Assembly (NCBI RefSeq): GCF_017592335.1
Contig: NZ_JACNMP010000015.1
Span: forward strand, 1-64,000
DNA length: 64,000 nucleotides
DNA from: Pseudaestuariivita rosea
GTDB taxonomy: Bacteria > Pseudomonadota > Alphaproteobacteria > Rhodobacterales > Rhodobacteraceae
Direction of reading: 5' to 3'
In this document: positions 8,552-16,083 of the stretch, in pieces
How positions within the stretch are numbered: position 1 is the stretch's first letter
Layout of the letters: each line of letters opens with the position of its first letter
The notes under the pieces: generated by a model
Database searches by the model: none
What the model saw: only the letters and a program-made list of their open reading frames with translations
Told to the model about the DNA's origin: nothing
Translations under genes and position numbers: made by a program

Positions 8552-10006
8552 ATGGTTTCGCGCGTCATACCCGTTGATCCCTTTGATCTGGTCATTTTCG
8601 GCGGCACAGGCGATCTGGCGCGACGCAAGATCCTGCCCGGGCTCTTTCGCCGGTTCTGCGCGGGCCAGATGCCCGATGACGCGCGGATCATCGGGGCCGC
8701 GCGATCTGATATGGATGACGCGGGCTATCGCGATATGGTGCGCAAGGCAATTGTCGAATTCGCGGGCAAGCTGGCCTGTGAGGATGGCACGATGAACGGC
8801 TTTCTGGACAAACTGCATTACGTGCCCATCGACGCGCGGGGCGAAGCGGGCTGGGCCGATCTGGCCAAACTGGTCCGCGGCGATGTGATCCGGGCCTATT
8901 ACTTCTCGGTCGGGCCGGGGCTGTTTGGCGATCTGGCCGAGCGGCTGACCAAACACGGGCTGACGGATGACACCGTGCGGATCGTCGTGGAAAAGCCTTT
9001 CGGCCGCGATCTGGCCTCGGCCAAAGCGCTGAACCGCGATCTGGCCGCACATTTCGACGAAAGCCAGATTTATCGGATCGACCATTATCTGGGCAAGGAA
9101 ACCGTGCAAAATCTGATGGCCGTGCGGTTCGGGAATATGCTGTTCGAGCCGCTTTGGAACAGTCAGTATATCGACCATATCCAGATTACAGTCGCCGAAA
9201 CGGTGGGCGTCGGCGGACGTGGTGGTTATTACGACAAATCCGGCGCGATGCGCGATATGGTGCAAAACCACCTGATGCAGCTTTTGTGCCTGATCGCGAT
9301 GGAACCGCCCAGCAAATTTGACCCCGACGCTGTTCGCGACGAAAAGCTAAAGGTGATCCGCGCGCTGGACCCGGTGGACCACCACCACATCGTGCGCGGG
9401 CAGTATGGCGCGGGACCCGATGGCGCAGATTATCGCACCGATGCCGAAAACCCCCGCAGCTTCACCGAAAGCTTCATCGCCATGCGCCTGCATATCAGCA
9501 ACTGGCGGTGGGCGGGTACTCCGTTCTATCTGCGCACCGGCAAACGGATGAAGGCCCGCAGTTCCGAAATTACCGTGGTCTTCAAGGATGCGCCCCATTC
9601 GATTTTCGATGCCGAGGCCGGACGCCATCGCAACATGCTGTCGATCCAGTTGCAACCGAACGAAGGCATGACGCTGGATGTCACGATCAAGGAACCAGGT
9701 CCGGGCGGTATGCGCCTGGTCGACGTGCCGCTGGACATGACCTTTGCCGATGCCCTTGGCCCCGATGCCGAAGAGGTCCCCGATGCCTATGAACGGCTGA
9801 TCATGGACGTGATCCGCGGCAACCAGACCCTGTTCATGCGCGGGGACGAGGTTGAGGCCGCCTGGGCCTGGACCGACCCCGTGATCGCCGAATGGGAGGC
9901 CCGCAACGACGTGCCCAAACCCTATGACCCCGGCAGCACCGGCCCCGACGACGCCCTGATGCTGATGCACCGCGACGGCCGCCGATGGCGGGATATCAGA
10001 ACATGA
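8552..10006 (+). CDS. zwf: Glucose-6-phosphate 1-dehydrogenase
   Basis: Zwf oxidises glucose 6-phosphate to 6-phosphogluconolactone with NADP and feeds the pentose-phosphate and Entner-Doudoroff pathways. The 484-residue protein has the nucleotide-binding FGGTGDLARRKILP, the active-site RIDHYLGKETVQN, and the EKPFGRDL segment. The frame is open from 8432, but ATG at 8552 is preceded by CAGGAG at good spacing and gives the usual N terminus. pgl follows 33 bases after the stop, forming a two-gene operon that covers the first two steps of the oxidative branch. Confidence 0.95.
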   Translation: MVSRVIPVDPFDLVIFGGTGDLARRKILPGLFRRFCAGQMPDDARIIGAARSDMDDAGYRDMVRKAIVEFAGKLACEDGTMNGFLDKLHYVPIDARGEAGWADLAKLVRGDVIRAYYFSVGPGLFGDLAERLTKHGLTDDTVRIVVEKPFGRDLASAKALNRDLAAHFDESQIYRIDHYLGKETVQNLMAVRFGNMLFEPLWNSQYIDHIQITVAETVGVGGRGGYYDKSGAMRDMVQNHLMQLLCLIAMEPPSKFDPDAVRDEKLKVIRALDPVDHHHIVRGQYGAGPDGADYRTDAENPRSFTESFIAMRLHISNWRWAGTPFYLRTGKRMKARSSEITVVFKDAPHSIFDAEAGRHRNMLSIQLQPNEGMTLDVTIKEPGPGGMRLVDVPLDMTFADALGPDAEEVPDAYERLIMDVIRGNQTLFMRGDEVEAAWAWTDPVIAEWEARNDVPKPYDPGSTGPDDALMLMHRDGRRWRDIRT

Positions 10007-10054
10007 GGCATCCTGCGGCGGTCAGCCGGCGCATAGAAAATGAAGGAAAACGCC

Positions 10055-10726
10055 ATGGAATTCATCGAATATCCCGACCGTGAGATGATGATGATCGATC
10101 TGGGCAACAAGCTGGCCGGAGAGATCAAGAACTGTCTGCTGAACCACGAATGGTCGTCCTTTGCCGTTCCGGGCGGCACGACGCCGGGGCCGGTGTTTGA
10201 CGTGCTGTGCGCCGCTGATCTGGATTGGAGCCGGGTGCATATCATGCTGACCGACGAACGATGGGTGCCCGAGGATCACGAACGCTCAAACACCCGCCTT
10301 TTGCGCGAACGGCTGCTGGTCGACCGCGCGGCGGATGCGAAATATATTCCGCTTTATGCCAAGGCCGACACGCCCGAAGACGTGCTGCCGGAACTTGAAG
10401 CCGTCATCGCGCCGGAACTGCCCCTGTCCGTCGTCCTATTGGGCATGGGGGCCGATATGCACACGGCCTCGCTTTTTCCGGGCGCCGACAGGCTGCAGGA
10501 TGCCATGGCGGATAATGCGCCGATCCTGATGCCCATGCGCGCGCCCGGCGCACCGGAACCCCGCGTGACGCTGACCGCCCGTGTGTTGAAAGACGCGATG
10601 TCCAAGCACATTCTGATCACCGGCACAGAAAAACGCGCAGCACTGGAACGGGCACGACATATGTCGCTCTCTGACGCCCCCGTTGCCGCGATTTTGTCAG
10701 GCGCTCAGGTGCACTGGGCCGAATAG
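10055..10726 (+). CDS. pgl: 6-phosphogluconolactonase (DevB/SOL type)
   Basis: Pgl hydrolyses 6-phosphogluconolactone to 6-phosphogluconate, directly after Zwf. The 223-residue product shows the family motifs VPGGTTPGPVFD, LTDERWVP (phosphate-binding DERW), LLGMGADMHTASLFPG and RVTLTARVLKDA. ATG at 10055 is chosen because AAGGA lies seven bases upstream. An earlier ATG at 10040 would add five residues and would place this ribosome binding site inside the gene. It is co-directional and close to zwf. Confidence 0.93.
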   Translation: MEFIEYPDREMMMIDLGNKLAGEIKNCLLNHEWSSFAVPGGTTPGPVFDVLCAADLDWSRVHIMLTDERWVPEDHERSNTRLLRERLLVDRAADAKYIPLYAKADTPEDVLPELEAVIAPELPLSVVLLGMGADMHTASLFPGADRLQDAMADNAPILMPMRAPGAPEPRVTLTARVLKDAMSKHILITGTEKRAALERARHMSLSDAPVAAILSGAQVHWAE

Positions 10727-10758
10727 CTGTCTTCAATACTGCACCGTAAAGCGGCACG

Positions 10759-10779
10759 GCCCGGTGGTGCCCACCGGGC
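10759..10779. repeat. CCCGGTGG palindrome (GGGCAGCGCCC-family fragment)
   Basis: The arms GCCCGGTGG and CCACCGGGC pair perfectly around a three-base loop. The same hairpin is part of longer repeats at 29389, 39438 and 41333. It lies just after pgl and may act as a transcription end. Confidence 0.6.
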
Positions 10780-10905
10780 GTATCAGGTCGTTCAGACCAC
10801 GGGTGCCGACCGTCACACCAGAAACGACATCACATGTCGCGCGCGGGCAATCGTGGCGTCGCGGATGTCGTAATCCTAACGCAGCAGGAATAAGGAGGCG
10901 CCGCC

Positions 10906-13320
10906 ATGAAAACCACCACCCGTGTTGCCGTGATCGGCGGAGGCGTCGTTGGATGTTCGGTGCTCTATCACCTGACCAAACTGGGCTGGACCGACGTGAT
11001 GCTGCTGGAACGTTCGGAACTGACCAGCGGATCGACCTGGCACGCGGCGGGCGGATTTCACACGCTGAACGGCGACACCAACATGGCCGCGCTTCAGGGC
11101 TATACCATCCGCCTGTATCGTGAGCTGGAAGAAATCACCGGCATGTCCTGCGGCCTGCACCATGTGGGCGGCGTGACGCTGGCCGACAATCAGGACCGCT
11201 TTGATATGCTGGTCGCGGAACGCGCCAAGCACCGTTACATGGGTCTGGAAACCGAAATCGTCAGCCCGGAAGAGATCGCCAAAATCGCGCCGATCACCAA
11301 TCTGGATGGCATCGTAGGCGGGTTGTTCGACCCACTGGATGGTCACCTTGACCCGTCGGGCACGACCCACGCCTATGCCAAGGCTGCGCGCATGAACGGC
11401 GCGCAGATCGAACTGCACTGCAAGGTCATCGAGACCAACCAGCGCCCCGACGGCACCTGGGATGTGGTCACAGATAAGGGCACGATCCACGCCGAACATA
11501 TCGTCAACGCCGCAGGCCTTTGGGCGCGCGAAGTCGGTGCAATGGCGGGCATCTATTTCCCGCTGCACCCGATGGAGCACCAGTATCTGGTGACTGACGA
11601 TATCCCCGAAATCTATGAACGCGACAGTGAACACCCCCATGTGATGGACCCCGCCGGCGAAAGCTATCTGCGGCAAGAGGGGCGCGGTCTGTGCATCGGG
11701 TTCTACGAACAACCGTGCGAACCCTGGGCGGTCGATGGCACCCCCTGGGATTTCGGGCACGAACTGCTGAATGACAAACTGGAAAAGGTCGAAGACAGCA
11801 TCGAATTTGCCTATAACCGCTTCCCTGTCCTGGGGCGTGCGGGCGTCAAATCGGTGATCAACGGCCCCTTCACCTTTGCGCCCGACGGCAACCCCCTGGT
11901 CGGCCCTGTGCCCGGCATGCGCAACTATTGGTCGGCCTGCGCGGTCATGGCGGGCTTCAGTCAGGGCGGCGGCGTGGGTCTGACGCTGGCGCAATGGATG
12001 GTCGAGGGCGAGCCCGAACGTGACGTCTTTGCCATGGATTGCGCCCGCTTTGGTCAGTGGATCACCCCCGGCTACACGCGGCCCAAGGTGATCGAGAATT
12101 ATCAGCGCCGCTTTTCCGTCACCTACCCCAACGAAGAACTGCCCGCCGCGCGGCCGTTCCAGACGACCCCGATGTACGACATCTTTGATCAGATGGGCGC
12201 GGTCTGGGGCCACCAGTTCGGGCTTGAGGTGCCGAATTACTTCGCCGCCCCTGGCGAAGAACGCTATGAAACCCCCAGCTTCCGCCGCTCAAACGCGTGG
12301 GAGGCGACTAAGCGCGAAGTCCGCGCCGTGCGCACCTCGATCGGGATAAACGAGGTCCACAACTTCGGCAAATTCCGCATCACGGGCGCAGGCGCGCGCG
12401 ACTGGCTGGACCGGATCATGGCAGGCCGCATCCCACAGCCCGGCCGGATGAGCCTGACCCCCATGCTGTCCCCCAAGGGCCGCCTGATCGGGGATTTCAC
12501 GATCAGCTGCCTTGGCGAGGATGAATTCCAGCTGACCGCCAGCTACGGCGCGCAGGATTTCCACCACCGCTGGTTCCTGCAGCATTCGGAAGACGGTGTG
12601 AAGATTGAAAATATCAGCAATCAGCGCACCGGCTTTCAGATCGCCGGGCCAAATGCGGCCAAGCTGCTGCAATCCTGCACCCGGCAGGATGTCAGCGACA
12701 TGCGGTTTATGGATGTGCGCCGGATGACCGTGGGCATGACAGACTGCATCGTCCAGCGCGTCAGTTATACGGGCGATCTGGGGTTTGAGATCTATTGCGA
12801 TGTCATGAGCCAGCGCAGCCTGTGGCACACGCTTTGGGACGCAGGTCAGGCGTTCGACATCAAACCCTTTGGCATGCGCGCGATGATGTCCCTGCGGCTG
12901 GATAAATTCTTCGGGTCCTGGCTGAGAGAGTTTTCCCCCGACTACACGGCTGCGGAAACCGGACTGGACCGCTTTATCAGCTTCAAGAAAAACGTCGATT
13001 TCATCGGACGGGACGCGGCCGAGATCGAACGCGCCACTCCCCCTGCCCGCAAACTTTGCGCGTTCGAGGTCGATGCCGAGGACGCCGATGTGGTGGCCTA
13101 CGAGCCGATTTTCCTGGATGGCCAGGTCGCGGGTTTCTGCACCTCGGGCGGCTATGCCCATTGGCCGGAAAAATCCATCGCAATGGGCTTCGTGCCCTGG
13201 GACCGGGCCGAAGCGGGCCTGAAAGCGCAGATCGAAATCCTGGGCCAGATGCGCGACGCCACCCTGATCACCGACCCCCTGTTCGATGCCGACGGCGCGC
13301 GCATGCGGGGCGCCCTTTAA
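10906..13320 (+). CDS. FAD-dependent sarcosine/dimethylglycine dehydrogenase-type oxidoreductase with GcvT domain
   Basis: The 804-residue protein has an N-terminal FAD domain (VAVIGGGVVGCSVLYHL, residues 5-21) with GSTWHAAGG, where the His corresponds to the covalent flavin attachment site of dimethylglycine dehydrogenase. A linker domain follows near 380-440, and the second half is a GcvT/aminomethyltransferase fold (FGKFRITGAGARDWLDRI and YTGDLGFEIYCD) that would pass the released one-carbon unit to tetrahydrofolate. Such enzymes demethylate dimethylglycine, sarcosine or related N-methyl compounds from choline or glycine-betaine catabolism. The exact substrate is not readable. GGAGG lies before the start. 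No other choline gene is adjacent. Confidence 0.9.
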   Translation: MKTTTRVAVIGGGVVGCSVLYHLTKLGWTDVMLLERSELTSGSTWHAAGGFHTLNGDTNMAALQGYTIRLYRELEEITGMSCGLHHVGGVTLADNQDRFDMLVAERAKHRYMGLETEIVSPEEIAKIAPITNLDGIVGGLFDPLDGHLDPSGTTHAYAKAARMNGAQIELHCKVIETNQRPDGTWDVVTDKGTIHAEHIVNAAGLWAREVGAMAGIYFPLHPMEHQYLVTDDIPEIYERDSEHPHVMDPAGESYLRQEGRGLCIGFYEQPCEPWAVDGTPWDFGHELLNDKLEKVEDSIEFAYNRFPVLGRAGVKSVINGPFTFAPDGNPLVGPVPGMRNYWSACAVMAGFSQGGGVGLTLAQWMVEGEPERDVFAMDCARFGQWITPGYTRPKVIENYQRRFSVTYPNEELPAARPFQTTPMYDIFDQMGAVWGHQFGLEVPNYFAAPGEERYETPSFRRSNAWEATKREVRAVRTSIGINEVHNFGKFRITGAGARDWLDRIMAGRIPQPGRMSLTPMLSPKGRLIGDFTISCLGEDEFQLTASYGAQDFHHRWFLQHSEDGVKIENISNQRTGFQIAGPNAAKLLQSCTRQDVSDMRFMDVRRMTVGMTDCIVQRVSYTGDLGFEIYCDVMSQRSLWHTLWDAGQAFDIKPFGMRAMMSLRLDKFFGSWLREFSPDYTAAETGLDRFISFKKNVDFIGRDAAEIERATPPARKLCAFEVDAEDADVVAYEPIFLDGQVAGFCTSGGYAHWPEKSIAMGFVPWDRAEAGLKAQIEILGQMRDATLITDPLFDADGARMRGAL

Positions 13321-13321
13321 A

Positions 13322-13366
13322 GCATGGTGCGCAAAAGTGGATACCGGTTTTGCGCCTAAAAACATG
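13322..13366. repeat. GCGCAAAA...TTTTGCGC palindromic element
   Basis: GCATGGTGCGCAAAA and TTTTGCGC...CATGC form an imperfect palindrome around GTGGATACCGG. Elements of this form are common in alphaproteobacterial intergenic regions. Confidence 0.7.
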
Positions 13367-13398
13367 CGAAAAGCGCTGCGCGCGTTGCCTTCGGCAAT

Positions 13399-13455
13399 TG
13401 AGTATTTGAGGAACAATAAAGGGCTGACCGTCTTTTATTGTTCCTCAAATACTCA
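13399..13455. terminator. Long perfect hairpin, probable bidirectional terminator
   Basis: Two 22-base arms (13399-13420 and 13434-13455) are exact reverse complements with a 13-base spacer. The outer part TGAGTATTTGAG is shared with the composite repeats at 7265 and 21178, but the inner part is not. It lies between the convergent dehydrogenase and photolyase genes. Confidence 0.75.
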
Positions 13456-13594
13456 TTGACCGAACTTTCAGTGCATGACCTTGGTTGCAGTTGAAGTCCT
13501 TCCGGTCCAGTTACAGCCCGAATAACTGTCAGCGAAGATTGGTTTGGTTCATGCGAAAATTCATAAGTAATCAGACCCAATCATTGTACCAGAG

Positions 13595-13615
13595 GTCCCG
13601 GATCAAGTCCGGGAC
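13595..13615. repeat. GTCCCGGAT...GTCCGGGAC palindrome, copy 1
   Basis: A 21-base near-perfect palindrome. Further copies occur at 20869, 24738 and 29315. It lies eight bases after the photolyase stop codon. Confidence 0.8.
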
Positions 13616-13623
13616 TGTGCCGC

Positions 13624-15150
13624 TCAAACCAGTTCGCCCTTGCTGAGCCGGTCCAGGAACGCATCGCCCTCGGCCAGAACGGTGTCGCGGCGGTCTTTGT
13701 CCATGCGGTCCCAGGTGCGGTACATCTGGGCCATGCGGGGGTTGCCTTCGAACCGGTCACGGTGGCGGTTCAGGAAATTCCAGTAGAGTAGGTTGAAGGG
13801 GCACGCTTTTTCCCCCGTCTTGGCACTGACCGAATAGTGGCACGACTTGCAGTAATCCGACATCTTGTTGATATACGCCCCGCTGGACACATAGGGTTTC
13901 GATGCCACGATACCGCCGTCGGCAAACTGGCTCATCCCTACTGTGTTCGGCGCCTCGACCCATTCATAGGCGTCGGCGTAGACGGCCAGGTACCATTCGT
14001 GCACTTCAGTCGGGTTGACCCCGGCCAGCAGGGCAAAATTCCCCGTCACCATCAGGCGCTGGATGTGGTGGGCATAGGCCTCCTCCCGCGTCTGTTGCAC
14101 CGCCTTAGCGATGCAGTTCATCCGCGTCTCGGCCCCCCAATAGAAATCGGGCAAACCGCGCTGGTGGTTCAGTGCGTTGCGGCGCGGGTAGTCGGGGCCT
14201 TCCAGAAAATAGATACCGCGGATGTACTCGCGCCAGCCGATGATCTGGCGAATGAACCCTTCGACCGCGTTGATCGGCGCATCGCCCGCCTGATAGGCCT
14301 CTTCGGCGGCCCGGCAGACCTCAAGCGGGTCCAGCAGCCCCGCGTTCAGGTAAAACGAGATCAGCCCGTGATACAGGAACCGGTTGTCGTTCATCATCGC
14401 ATCCTGAAAATCGCCAAACTTGGGCAGAGCGTTTTTGATGAAATGGGTCAGCTGCCGCCGCGCCTGCCCCTGATCGGTGGCAAACCAGAACGGCCGCAGG
14501 TCGCCGAAAGAATTGCCAAAGCGCGCCTCGACAAGGTCCAGAACCTGTTCGACCGTGTTGTCGGGCGTGAACTGCATCGGACCGCCAAAATCAACCTCAT
14601 CCGGGGCGGGTTTGCGGTTGTCGTGGTCATAGTTCCACTTGCCGCCCTCGGGCTTGTCGCCATCCATCAACAGACCCGTCTTGCGGCGCATGTCGCGGTA
14701 AAAATACTCCATCCGCAACTGCTTGCGCCCGTCGGCCCAGTCCTCAAACTCCTTATGCGAGGCGATGAACCGCGTGTCCTGAAACTGGTGCACCGGGATC
14801 GGCATATCCTCAAGGGCCGAGATCAGCCGCCATTCGCCCGGCTCGGTCGCCAGCACTTCCTTTGCGTCATATTCATCGGCCCGGCGCAGCAATTCGCCGG
14901 GGATCGACTGGCTGTTGTTGTCGTCGTCCAACCGGCTATAGGCCACCTGCCAGCCGTCATCGCGCAACCGGTCTGCGAATTTGCGCATGGCGGCGAAAAG
15001 AAAGGCGATTTTCTTGGGGTGGTGGCGCACATAGCTGGCCTCGTCCATCACCTCGGCCATGACGACGACATCGGACTTATCGGCCTCGCGCAGCGCCGCG
15101 ATATCGGTCGACAGCTGATCGCCCAGAACCAGAACCAAACGCGTCACCAC
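13624..15150 (-). CDS. FeS-containing cryptochrome/photolyase family protein (PhrB/CryPro type)
   Basis: The 508-residue protein opens VTRLVLVLGDQLSTDIAAL, typical of the FeS-BCP branch that includes Agrobacterium PhrB, a (6-4) photolyase using FAD and a lumazine antenna. Four cysteines expected to ligate the [4Fe-4S] cluster are present: one in ETRMNCIAKA and three in YCKSCHYS and KACPFN. The length matches the family (about 505-520). Light-driven repair of (6-4) photoproducts is the known role of the better-studied members, while others act as photoreceptors. Its start overlaps the end of the upstream SDR gene by seven bases, so the two are translationally coupled. Confidence 0.9.
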   Translation of the reverse strand: MVTRLVLVLGDQLSTDIAALREADKSDVVVMAEVMDEASYVRHHPKKIAFLFAAMRKFADRLRDDGWQVAYSRLDDDNNSQSIPGELLRRADEYDAKEVLATEPGEWRLISALEDMPIPVHQFQDTRFIASHKEFEDWADGRKQLRMEYFYRDMRRKTGLLMDGDKPEGGKWNYDHDNRKPAPDEVDFGGPMQFTPDNTVEQVLDLVEARFGNSFGDLRPFWFATDQGQARRQLTHFIKNALPKFGDFQDAMMNDNRFLYHGLISFYLNAGLLDPLEVCRAAEEAYQAGDAPINAVEGFIRQIIGWREYIRGIYFLEGPDYPRRNALNHQRGLPDFYWGAETRMNCIAKAVQQTREEAYAHHIQRLMVTGNFALLAGVNPTEVHEWYLAVYADAYEWVEAPNTVGMSQFADGGIVASKPYVSSGAYINKMSDYCKSCHYSVSAKTGEKACPFNLLYWNFLNRHRDRFEGNPRMAQMYRTWDRMDKDRRDTVLAEGDAFLDRLSKGELV

Positions 15151-15809
15151 GGCACCTCTTTTCCCGCCCAGTCAAAGAACCCGCCGGTCTGATCCGTCGT
15201 CAGGCCGTCCAACACCCGCAACAGGTTCTGCGCCGCTTCTTCCGGCGGCACGGTCTTGTGTCGGCCCGCGTATTTTTCGGTGAACTTCGTGGCGACCGTT
15301 CCGGGGTGCATCGTGACACAGATCGCCTGTTTGTGCGTGCGCCCCAGTTCGACCGCGCCGGTGTGGATCACCTGGTTCAGCGCCGCCTTGGCGGTACGAT
15401 AGGAATACCAACCGCCCAGGCTGTTATCGCCGATCGATCCCACCCGCGCCGACATCGCCGCAAAAACCGCCCGCCGGTCGCGCGGCAACAACCGAAGGCC
15501 ATGCTTCATCACCAGCGCAGGACCCACAGCATTCAACCGAAACTGATCCATCATCGCCTGCGCGCTCAGCGCCTTGATCGTCTTTTCCGGCTCGGCCCCG
15601 TCAATTTCCAACACGCCCGTCACCACAAAGATCAGATCATATGGCCCGGTCAGCAAGCCCAGGGCCGCCTCAACCGATGCCTCATCCGTCACATCCAGCC
15701 CATCGCCGGACCGCGATAAACCCGTGACGGCAACGCCCCGCGCCTCAAGCACTGCGACCAAAGCCCGCCCGATCCCGCCGCTACTGCCGATAATCAATGC
15801 CTTTTCCAT
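15144..15809 (-). CDS. Short-chain dehydrogenase/reductase (SDR)
   Basis: The 221-residue protein has the nucleotide-binding GSSGGIGRAL near residue 8 and the catalytic YRTAK with an upstream Ser in LGGWYSYRTAK. This gives a Rossmann-fold NAD(P)-dependent oxidoreductase of the small csgA/C-factor-like type. Its substrate is unknown. The gene overlaps the downstream photolyase start by seven bases, and SDRs of this kind are often found next to FeS photolyases, so a shared operon is probable. No membrane or signal segments are visible. Confidence 0.85.
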   Translation of the reverse strand: MEKALIIGSSGGIGRALVAVLEARGVAVTGLSRSGDGLDVTDEASVEAALGLLTGPYDLIFVVTGVLEIDGAEPEKTIKALSAQAMMDQFRLNAVGPALVMKHGLRLLPRDRRAVFAAMSARVGSIGDNSLGGWYSYRTAKAALNQVIHTGAVELGRTHKQAICVTMHPGTVATKFTEKYAGRHKTVPPEEAAQNLLRVLDGLTTDQTGGFFDWAGKEVPW

Positions 15810-15845
15810 GACACCCCCAAATAGCGGGCTTAAGACGAAAAACCA

Positions 15846-15870
15846 CCTTCTTCTTGGCCTAAATACTCAA
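15846..15870. repeat. Half copy of the CTTCTTCTTGG repeat
   Basis: CCTTCTTCTTGG followed by CTAAATACTCAA matches the right arm of the composite element at 21178-21303. No matching left arm is found nearby. Confidence 0.65.
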
Positions 15871-15918
15871 ACGCACGGTACGCGCGCATTCCGCTCTTTC
15901 CATTTGGAAAAACGCAGG

Positions 15919-15924
15919 TATAGT
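15919..15924 (+). promoter_or_regulatory. Candidate -10 box of the leu leader
   Basis: TATAGT lies seven bases before the ATG of the leucine leader peptide. A start of transcription at the usual distance would fall at or next to that ATG, making the leader peptide mRNA leaderless. No convincing -35 box is seen. Confidence 0.4.
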
Positions 15925-15931
15925 GCCGCGC

Positions 15932-16006
15932 ATGTTGAGCACACCACATATCGCCACCCGCGCCGCCGCGGCACTTGGCCTGCTCCTTCTCCTTAGCCGC
16001 CCTTGA
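15932..16006 (+). CDS. leuL: Leucine-rich leader peptide of leuA
   Basis: The 24-codon frame reads MLSTPHIATRAAAALGLLLL then LSRP, with five consecutive Leu codons just before the stop. It lies 77 bases before leuA, the first committed gene of leucine synthesis. This is the classic layout of a leader peptide whose translation senses charged tRNA-Leu. A stem of ten pairs (16000-16009 with 16026-16035) begins over the stop codon, and an alternative stem (16018-16023 with 16042-16047) competes with it. It has almost no ribosome binding site, consistent with a leaderless start. It is regulatory and unlikely to have a protein function. Confidence 0.72.
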   Translation: MLSTPHIATRAAAALGLLLLLSRP

Positions 16007-16063
16007 GCGTGCCTTTCGGCGCGACCGCTCAGGGGTGACAGCGCGCCAATCATAAAGCTAAGG
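15991..16063 (+). promoter_or_regulatory. Putative leuA attenuator
   Basis: Three pairings can form. CCCTTGAGCG (16000) pairs with CGCTCAGGGG (16026); GGCGCG (16018) pairs with CGCGCC (16042); CCTTAGC inside the Leu codons (15991) pairs with GCTAAGG (16057). The first two are mutually exclusive. No T tract follows any stem, so the control may be Rho-dependent or translational rather than by intrinsic termination. Confidence 0.5.
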
Positions 16064-16083
16064 AACATTCAGGAATAACGACC

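Larger units (their letters stand above)
13321..13623. other. Gene-free gap between convergent genes, filled with palindromes
   Basis: Three unrelated palindromic repeats occupy this 303-base gap: a GCGCAAAA/TTTTGCGC element (13322-13366), a 57-base perfect hairpin (13399-13455) and a GTCCCGG element (13595-13615). No open frame here looks coding. Confidence 0.7.

Noticed and set aside
10876-12213. 445-codon minus-strand frame opposite the dimethylglycine dehydrogenase-type gene
   Set aside because: Shadow of a clear FAD/GcvT gene, with no domain of its own.
13837-15192. Long 451-codon open frame on the plus strand, antisense to the photolyase and SDR
   Set aside because: It mirrors the codon structure of the recognised photolyase gene, has no ribosome binding site or recognisable motif, and is a typical GC-rich shadow frame.
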